Shown here piece after piece: positions 5,832-11,080 of a stretch of 13,472 nt of DNA. The translations under genes and the position numbers were made by a program. The notes below the pieces were generated by a model. That model made no database searches. It saw only the letters and a program-made list of their open reading frames with translations, and had not been told where the DNA came from. Source of the stretch: CAYYGL01 sp964471235 (GTDB lineage: Bacteria; Calditrichota; Calditrichia; RBG-13-44-9; J075); NCBI GenBank assembly GCA_964471235.1, contig CAYYGL010000135.1, positions 1-13,472 on the forward strand, given 5' to 3'. Numbering within the stretch: the stretch's first letter is position 1; every line of letters begins with the position of its first letter.

Positions 5832-7244
5832 TCAGGCGGATTCCGTCATTTCCGGGGCACCCTGAACAATTTGCACGCTGGCGCTGGCACCGATACGGGT
5901 GGCACCGGCTTGAATCATCTTCAGGGTATCCTCATAGCTGCGGATGCCTCCCGAGGCTTTCACCCCCATGCCGCTACTGCGCACCACCTCCGCCATAATT
6001 GCCACATCATGTGCGGTGGCGCCGCCGGGACCAAACCCGGTAGATGTTTTGACAAAATGTGCCCGGGCGCGCTTTGCCGTTTCGCAAGCTATCACTTTCT
6101 CTTCATCCGTTAACAATGCCGTTTCAATGATTACCTTACAGATGGCATTGCCGTCTAAGCAGGCTTCCACCACCGAACGAATATCCCGGTAGAGTAAATC
6201 CAGATTACGGTCTTTTAACGCCCCGATGTTGATCACCATATCAATCTCCCGGGCACCCTCGCGAATGGCTTGCCGGGCTTCCAGCGCCTTAATTTGTGGA
6301 GTATGCGCTCCCAGGGGAAATCCCACCACCGAACAAACTTTCACCCCGCTGTCCCGCAGTAATTGCGCTGCCAGCTTCACATAAGTCGGATTCACGCACA
6401 CCGAGGCGAAATGGTATTTGCGGGCATCCTCACACAATTTTTCAATGTCTTTGCTGGTAGCTTCCGGTTTTAACAGGGTATGATCAATGTAGGCGGCGAT
6501 GTCGTCAGAGACATGTCCCTCCCCGCCGGCGCGGTAGGTAATTCGGCTGGCGCCAATATGAATCAATTCCTGCACCGTATCGGGAGCCTTTTCCGCACAA
6601 TGACCGCCGCAGTCGCTCCCACAGCATGTGCAGGCGCTACCGGACAGTGATATGCCGCGGGTTTTTAATATCCGGGTGATTTGTTCGGCAATCTGTTCCA
6701 ACTCGGTTATGGATAAGTCGCTCACTGAATGTCCTGTCGATTTTATGGTTGATGATGTTACCTCTTGCTCTTCCCCGCCCCCCTTTTCTAACTGCATAAT
6801 TTGCCGCACCCGACGCAGGTGCCGGGATTCTGTGCATTCGGTGGTTAAAAAAATATCCACTGTCTGCTTTGCTGTTTCCGAATCGATCAACTTCCCGCCG
6901 AGGGTTAAGACGTTGGCGTCGTTATGCTCCCGGCTGTTGCGCGCGGTTTTAGCATCATAAGCCATGGCTGCCCGAATCCCATGAACTTTATTGGCTGCCA
7001 TGCAGGAGCCAATCCCGGCACCGTCAATCATGATTCCCCGCTGACACTCTCCATTGGCTACCTTTTGGGCGACCCGGTAGGCAAACAGCGGGTAATCGAC
7101 CGAAACCTCGGTATAAGTGCCTACATCTTCAACGGAATATCCTTTTTTTATCAAATACGCTTTCAGAGTCTCCTTTAGCTGAAATCCGCCATGATCAGCG
7201 CCAAGGGCAATTTTTTTGATTTCCGGAAAGGACATAGGCAGCAA
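5832..7244 (-). CDS. Fusion of ribose-5-phosphate isomerase B and deoxyribose-5-phosphate aldolase, BMC core enzyme
   Basis: A 470-residue bifunctional protein. Residues 10-150 are an RpiB/LacAB domain: ALGADHGGFQLKE (13-25), GAGIGSCMAANKVHGIRAA (75-93), NSREHNDANVLTLGG (103-117). The usual catalytic Cys just before the GxGIG loop is Asp74 here, and a Cys is at 81. A linker follows with an amphipathic helix (LSITELEQIAEQITRILK, 177-194) like an encapsulation peptide, then a cysteine cluster (Cys205, 207, 208, 212, 216). Residues 250-460 are a class I DeoC aldolase: DHTLLKP, EIDMVINIGA with Asp335, Schiff-base Lys399 in FVKTSTGFGPGGAT, and Lys429 in VKASGGIRS. It would make acetaldehyde and glyceraldehyde 3-phosphate from deoxyribose 5-phosphate. 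First gene of the BMC core. TTG at 7244 has AGGA six bases upstream; ATG at 7235 is the alternative start. Confidence 0.95.
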   Translation of the reverse strand: MLPMSFPEIKKIALGADHGGFQLKETLKAYLIKKGYSVEDVGTYTEVSVDYPLFAYRVAQKVANGECQRGIMIDGAGIGSCMAANKVHGIRAAMAYDAKTARNSREHNDANVLTLGGKLIDSETAKQTVDIFLTTECTESRHLRRVRQIMQLEKGGGEEQEVTSSTIKSTGHSVSDLSITELEQIAEQITRILKTRGISLSGSACTCCGSDCGGHCAEKAPDTVQELIHIGASRITYRAGGEGHVSDDIAAYIDHTLLKPEATSKDIEKLCEDARKYHFASVCVNPTYVKLAAQLLRDSGVKVCSVVGFPLGAHTPQIKALEARQAIREGAREIDMVINIGALKDRNLDLLYRDIRSVVEACLDGNAICKVIIETALLTDEEKVIACETAKRARAHFVKTSTGFGPGGATAHDVAIMAEVVRSSGMGVKASGGIRSYEDTLKMIQAGATRIGASASVQIVQGAPEMTESA

Positions 7245-7266
7245 ATGCCATCCTGGATAAGTTAGT

Positions 7267-7294
7267 GAAATAACGTTTATTTAATTAACGTCAA
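7267..7294 (-). promoter_or_regulatory. possible sigma-70-type promoter of the BMC core block
   Basis: On the minus strand TTGACG (7294..7289) and TATTTC (7272..7267) are 16 bases apart and would start transcription near 7260, just before the ribosome-binding site of the rpiB-deoC fusion. The -35 lies inside the end of palindromic repeat copy B. The -10 is a poor match, so this is tentative. Confidence 0.35.
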
Positions 7295-7423
7295 TTCGGC
7301 ATAAGAAAAATAAAACGCCGATGGACCCGGATTTTCGCAGATTTTTTTATATGACGATCAATCATCCGTGTAAATCAGCGGTATCTGCTTCGTCTGTGTG
7401 CTATTTCAAGTGACGTCGAACTC
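7276..7423. repeat. ~148-bp imperfect palindromic repeat, copy B
   Basis: It aligns along its whole length with 2156-2304 in the same orientation, with one small gap. Shared blocks include CATAAGAAAAATA, ATGGACCCGGATTTTCGCAG, ATCATCCG, AATCAGCG, CTATTTCAAGTGACGT and CGAACTC. The inverted arms are less perfect than in copy A. It lies immediately upstream of the rpiB-deoC gene, so the two copies bracket the five-gene BMC core. Confidence 0.85.
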
Positions 7424-7766
7424 TCCCCTTCTTTCTCCCTCGCTTCCCGGGGGGAGGAATGGGAGAGAGTTGAAGATGCAGCCTCCCAAAAAATTATCAT
7501 GGTATCCTGTCAGCAAAAAAAGAACAATCATTGTTGAAGTAAGAAATGTTAGTTAATTAGAAACAAGATAATACAACTGAATGTCAAAAAAATCAAGACT
7601 AAACTAAAGGGAACCAAAAAGATGCGACAACCGCAGTCCGTATTGCATCCCAATATTCGGCGGATTTAGTGGGAATATTTATGTAGCTTTTCAGTTAATT
7701 ACTTAATTACGCAGGCTTTATTGCCGAAGAGGTTACACCAATGTTTATGAATTGGCAAATCGCAAG
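7424..7766. other. ~340-base non-coding region
   Basis: No supported gene in any frame. It begins with an imperfect inverted repeat (AACTCTCCCC near 7419 against GGGAGAGAGTT near 7461), and the rest is AT-rich with many stops. It separates the BMC core from the thyX remnant. Confidence 0.5.
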
Positions 7767-7910
7767 TCAAGTCATATCCCGGATCGGGGCAATTTCCAGC
7801 CGGGTGAGGGAAAGGGCGTTCATCCGGTAATCCAAAAACGCCTCCCACACCAGCGGGCACCAGCGGTTGACGATCTCCTGCCCGATAATCTCCGCATAAC
7901 AGCAAATTTG
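7767..7910 (-). pseudogene. fragment of a thyX C-terminal region
   Basis: Bases 7793-7910 align without gaps to 8630-8747 inside thyX, differing at only about seven or eight of 118 positions. In the thyX frame the fragment reads YAEIIGQEIVNRWCPLVWEA followed by FLDYRMNALSLTRLE, against YAEIIGQEIVSRWCPLVWEA and FLDYRINALSLTRLE in the intact protein (residues about 593-632). It then loses similarity and meets a stop at 7767. There is no start or ribosome-binding site, so it cannot make ThyX. It is a duplicated or left-over piece of a thyX gene 720 bp downstream of the real one. Confidence 0.88.
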
Positions 7911-8028
7911 AAACTATCCCAATTCTATTTTTGCAAAACGCGGCGGGAATCCGCCCCTTGACTACGGTGAAGTAAAAACAGACGTCTGTACAATGAAATA
8001 ATGATGAAAATATCAAAAACGTTGTGAT

Positions 8029-8199
8029 ATGAAAACCTTAACATATAACGAAGCAATAAACAATATTCTCAAAATTTTAGAACTGGTTCAAAAGGGTGAA
8101 GAGATCGTCATTAAGAACGCCAGCAATAAGGAAAACGTTGCCGTAATAATACCCTTTGATAAATACCAGAAAAAAAAGAAAAACCAGAAAAGGAAGTAA
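8029..8199 (+). CDS. Phd/YefM-like antitoxin, C-terminus probably truncated
   Basis: A 56-residue protein, MKTLTYNEAINNILKILELV at the start, then GEEIVIKNASNKENVAVIIPFDKY and a Lys-rich tail. The N-terminal two thirds fit the Phd/YefM antitoxin pattern (short strand, helix, then a conserved V-I-P-x-x-x-Y segment), where this region binds DNA and dimerises. The toxin-binding C-terminal part, normally about 20-30 more residues, is replaced by KKKKNQKRK and a stop. The sequence after it encodes the C-terminal half of a PIN-domain toxin in another frame, so a deletion has probably removed the antitoxin end and toxin start together. No strong ribosome-binding site is visible before the ATG. It may still bind its operator, but that is inference. 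Confidence 0.6.
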   Translation: MKTLTYNEAINNILKILELVQKGEEIVIKNASNKENVAVIIPFDKYQKKKKNQKRK

Positions 8200-8387
8200 A
8201 TATTGAGACTTTGGATGTCTCCGAAGATGAGGTATCAACTTTTTATAAACTCCCAAGGCTAAAACATAAGGATCCATTCGATAGATTGATAATTTGGCAA
8301 GCGATTAACAGAAACATTGTCTTGATTTCAAAAGACAAACAACTAAAAGATTATCAAAGGTTCGGTTTAAAAATATTGTGGAAGTAG
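8193..8387 (+). pseudogene. VapC/PIN-domain toxin, C-terminal remnant
   Basis: In the frame ending at TAG 8385-8387 the translation gives EVNIETLDVSEDEVSTFYKL, then PRLKHKDPFDRLIIWQAI and NIVLISKDKQLKDYQRFGLK. HKDPFDRLIIWQA and the LISKD motif are hallmarks of the C-terminal half of VapC PIN-domain ribonucleases, including the acidic Asp of DPFDR and of SKD. The N-terminal half with the first catalytic Asp (usual form LLDTH) is absent, and no start codon with a ribosome-binding site lies in frame. It directly abuts the shortened antitoxin, which supports one deletion across both genes. It cannot be an active nuclease. Confidence 0.75.
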
Positions 8388-8415
8388 TACAATTGGTATA
8401 AGACTACAATTGTAC
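8387..8415. terminator. inverted repeat between the converging vapC remnant and thyX
   Basis: GTACAATTG at 8387-8395 pairs with CAATTGTAC at 8407-8415 around an 11-base loop. Its place between two converging genes fits a bidirectional terminator, but there is no T-run on either side. It could instead be a binding site. Confidence 0.25.
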
Positions 8416-8453
8416 CAATCTTTGACTCCCCTCAATATCCTGATATCCTTCTC

Positions 8454-10523
8454 TCACGCCTCCAGCCAGGGAATGGGAATATTCAGTTGCCGAAATTTTT
8501 CTTCGCACTCATTTCGTTCCCGATGCCGTTTAACGGGTGCATTCGGGTCCGCCGGCAACCAGCCGAATTCCACCGCCAGTTGGCGCGCCTTCCCCGGGTT
8601 GCCGGCTTCAATCTCACGAATCAAGGCACTTTCCAGCCGGGTGAGGGAAAGGGCATTGATCCGGTAATCCAAAAACGCCTCCCACACCAGCGGACACCAG
8701 CGGCTGACGATCTCCTGCCCGATAATCTCCGCATAGCGGCGAATTTCATACTGGGCATGTTCATCCATCCGCAACGATAAAAAGTGAAGCAGGTTGTGCA
8801 GGTCGATTTTCCAGTACGCCTCGGTATAAGTGGACAGCGGCAGGTCTTTGCGGGCTTGTTCACGGGCCACACCGGCGGCTAAGCGTTCTTCGTACACCTC
8901 CCGCGCCAGCTTTTGCAGTTCCGCTTCCCGTTGGCTGAGTTTCTCACCGGTTTTCGCATCCACAAAACCGGCGCTGCCCTGGCGATTTCCCGGCGCCTGA
9001 AGCCGCCATTCCCCGGGCGCCGTGGTCTGTGCCGCATCGATGGCGATGGAATAGCGGGTACTATACTCATTTACCGAATTGTGGGTTACAATCCCATTGG
9101 CAATAAAATTGTGGAAAGGTCCTTCTACTTCCAGATCATAAGTCATTTTAAAGCCCACGTATTGAATATCAACAATTTTCATCAGTCGGGCGACTGTTAA
9201 CTTGTTCCATGCCTGGCGTGGTCTTTTTTCCCATCTTTTCCAAACCGACGGTCCCTTTAGAATTGTAATATATGCCAACTCGTTTCCATGAATTTTACGA
9301 TGGCAATCCGAACAAAGGGTGGTCAGATTTGTTTCATCTTTTGCTAAGGACGGGTCTGCCCAAACCGGAACAATATGATGACAATGCAAATCACTTCTCC
9401 GCTGATGACATAACTGGCAGGTCCAGTGATTTTGTGCATGGATTTTGGGGGCGATTTGGGTTGTCCAACGCCCGACACTCTCTCTTTGTGACGACCCACC
9501 GCCCTTCCAAAAATTAGAAGCTGCTCCGGCACGTGCCCGCCGGTTCGCTTCCTTCCACTTCTCACTAAGTTGTCTTCGTCCCGGACGATAATTTTTTCCT
9601 TTATTCCAGGGTTCTTTGGAACGCCCTCCCTTTTCATGCTGAAGACCATGTCTTCGTATCCATTTTCGGATGGTATGATAACTTACCTTGCAATCTACCG
9701 CGATGTCTTCAATTTTACGTTTCCGAATATTATACTGATTGTTTAGCCATTCCCTATCCTGATAAAGTGGCGGGATTTCAACTTCTGCCCCATTAATATA
9801 AAGATAATAGTCACCGGTATTCCAGATAGCGATACCATCTTTCTGATAAACACCGGTTGCCTGAAACAGTGTTTTCCATCCATCTTTAAAAAAGAAGCGA
9901 TGGTCCGCGGTTGCCTCAATTTGTTTTCCATCTTCCAGGGTAATTCGATAAACAGGCTTTTTGCCATTCTTATAAACATTCACAATTCGGGTATGTTGGA
10001 TTTTTAGAGTATCTTCATTTACCTGGCGTAAGCACATCCCCTTTACTCGTTCCTTACGAAAAAAAGGATTCCGTTGTTTATCCGGTCGCCGGGTGTTGCG
10101 GGGCGGTTGAAATTTCCGCCAGATATCCTCAATTTTTAATTTGTACAATTGATTTCCGCATCGCGGTATTCCCCCCGGCAAATCAAAATAAATTTCGGTT
10201 CCCTCGGCAAGACACGCCGTCCGATGACGAATCCACTGCCGCCAGGTATCCATGGGAACCCGTACATGGAATTTGATTTCGCACATCTCAAAAGGGGTGG
10301 TGTGGCGATGCCGCATCAGGTAGCGGATCAATCCCCGGTCCTGGCTGACCTTTTTGGTGCCGGCGCCGTAAGAGACCCGCGCCGCCTGCACCACCGACTG
10401 ATCCGAACCCATGTAATCGATTACCCGGATGAATCCGTCATCCAGCACCTTAAACGGTTTACCCAGAATGGCATCCAATTCCGCTACCTGCGGACGCACT
10501 AAATTTTCTGCTTCACTCGACAT
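8454..10523 (-). CDS. thyX: Flavin-dependent thymidylate synthase ThyX, interrupted by an intein
   Basis: ThyX makes dTMP from dUMP using methylene-tetrahydrofolate, FAD and NADPH. The 689-residue precursor has an N-extein (1-103) ending WRQWIRHRTA and a C-extein (483-689) starting SVNEYSTRYS. Joined, they restore the ThyX signature RHRTxSxNEYSxRY that binds FAD and dUMP. The spliced protein would be 310 residues, at the long end for ThyX. RHRHTTPFEM (71-80) is another conserved segment. Without splicing the active site is split, so enzyme activity depends on the intein. The ATG at 10523 has GAGG six bases upstream and the ThyX-like sequence begins soon after; an in-frame start at 10592 adds 23 residues without family features. 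It is divergent from the metalloprotease and probably monocistronic. Confidence 0.95.
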   Translation of the reverse strand: MSSEAENLVRPQVAELDAILGKPFKVLDDGFIRVIDYMGSDQSVVQAARVSYGAGTKKVSQDRGLIRYLMRHRHTTPFEMCEIKFHVRVPMDTWRQWIRHRTACLAEGTEIYFDLPGGIPRCGNQLYKLKIEDIWRKFQPPRNTRRPDKQRNPFFRKERVKGMCLRQVNEDTLKIQHTRIVNVYKNGKKPVYRITLEDGKQIEATADHRFFFKDGWKTLFQATGVYQKDGIAIWNTGDYYLYINGAEVEIPPLYQDREWLNNQYNIRKRKIEDIAVDCKVSYHTIRKWIRRHGLQHEKGGRSKEPWNKGKNYRPGRRQLSEKWKEANRRARAGAASNFWKGGGSSQRESVGRWTTQIAPKIHAQNHWTCQLCHQRRSDLHCHHIVPVWADPSLAKDETNLTTLCSDCHRKIHGNELAYITILKGPSVWKRWEKRPRQAWNKLTVARLMKIVDIQYVGFKMTYDLEVEGPFHNFIANGIVTHNSVNEYSTRYSIAIDAAQTTAPGEWRLQAPGNRQGSAGFVDAKTGEKLSQREAELQKLAREVYEERLAAGVAREQARKDLPLSTYTEAYWKIDLHNLLHFLSLRMDEHAQYEIRRYAEIIGQEIVSRWCPLVWEAFLDYRINALSLTRLESALIREIEAGNPGKARQLAVEFGWLPADPNAPVKRHRERNECEEKFRQLNIPIPWLEA
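9078..10214 (-). mobile_element. Intein with HNH homing endonuclease region, in thyX
   Basis: A 379-residue in-frame insertion (precursor residues 104-482). It starts with the splicing nucleophile Cys1 in CLAEGTEIYF, has the block B Thr/His segment ATADHRFF (intein 101-108), a block F DLEVEGPFHNFIANGIV and ends with His378-Asn379, followed by Ser as first C-extein residue. The central part has a helix-turn-helix-like stretch (IEDIAVDCKVSYHTIRKWIR, 168-187), a NUMOD3-like WNKGKN (203-208) and an HNH nuclease with two zinc-type Cys pairs: CQLC (266-269), HCHHIVPV (277-284), N296, and CSDCHRKIH (301-309). No LAGLIDADG motif is visible. All splicing and nuclease residues look intact, so it may still splice and home into thyX alleles lacking it. 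Confidence 0.93.
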
Positions 10524-11080
10524 GGTTTTCCTCAATTTTTTCAGATTTATTGGTGGCAAATATAAGATGAAGATGGCGGAGAATCTATCCATTTTTCGAC
10601 TTTAAGGGTGAGAAGTGCCAGACGAAAATAATCCATCAACGAAGGGAGGGAATAAATGAATCTCAATGGGGCAGCGGTTCGCTCCGTTTTACCGAGGAGG
10701 TGCCTACTCCCCTGAAAGTGTTCTTTTAAACGATTCTGGATGAATTCTTTCGTTGCAAAATCCCTTGATGCTGGCTACATTATTTCGGTTTAAAAATCGG
10801 GGGGGAACCCGGTTTTTATTGGACCAGGATGCCCGGCTTTCGCCGCTTAAGCAGTTTCCCGAAAATGAATCCACCCGTGCTTGAGTTATAAAACTTAAAA
10901 GGTGGTTTGCAACTTTTGATTTCTATTTTCGAATAATTTCTTAACATCCCGATTTGCGCGGGAAGTGAAGGAAACAAACTTCCTGCCCATTTTTTCTTCC
11001 ATAGCCAATTCGGGTGAATTAGATTACAGTGAAAAATTTTTCTGACAACCATCTTAAACATTCAACAAAATGGGAGCTTT
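10524..11080. other. ~560-base divergent intergenic region
   Basis: It lies between the starts of thyX (minus) and the metalloprotease (plus), so both promoters should be here, but I see no strong -35/-10 pairs. Open stretches present (such as 10816-11061 minus) show no family features. The hairpin at 10792-10817 and the metalloprotease ribosome-binding site near 11072-11076 are its identifiable elements. Confidence 0.5.
10792..10817. terminator. possible bidirectional terminator hairpin
   Basis: AAAAATCGGG (10792-10801) pairs with CCCGGTTTTT (10808-10817) with one mismatch around a six-base loop, so both strands show a stem followed by a T-rich arm. It lies in a region with no identified upstream gene, so what it would terminate is unclear. 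Confidence 0.35.

Noticed and set aside
7276..7423. CRISPR-like array
   Set aside because: Only two repeat copies over 5 kb apart, each internally palindromic; no short regularly spaced repeats and no cas genes.
7699..8016. 105-codon minus-strand frame
   Set aside because: It crosses the thyX remnant in the wrong frame; the remnant's meaningful frame is the thyX one ending at 7767.
8077..8277. 66-codon hydrophobic minus-strand frame
   Set aside because: It is antisense to the Lys-rich antitoxin and the VapC remnant; the hydrophobic look comes from reading the A-rich strand in reverse.
9344..9649. open frames inside the intein in other frames (also 9272-9517 plus, 9743-9979 minus)
   Set aside because: The intein frame is continuous and has all splicing and HNH motifs; these are shadows.
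10656..10715. 19-codon plus-strand frame with a strong GGGAGGG site five bases upstream
   Set aside because: Too short to judge, with no similar peptide I recognise; it could be a leader peptide, but nothing downstream supports that.
10816..11061. 81-codon minus-strand frame in the divergent region
   Set aside because: No ribosome-binding site, no family pattern, and it would cover the likely promoter region of the metalloprotease.
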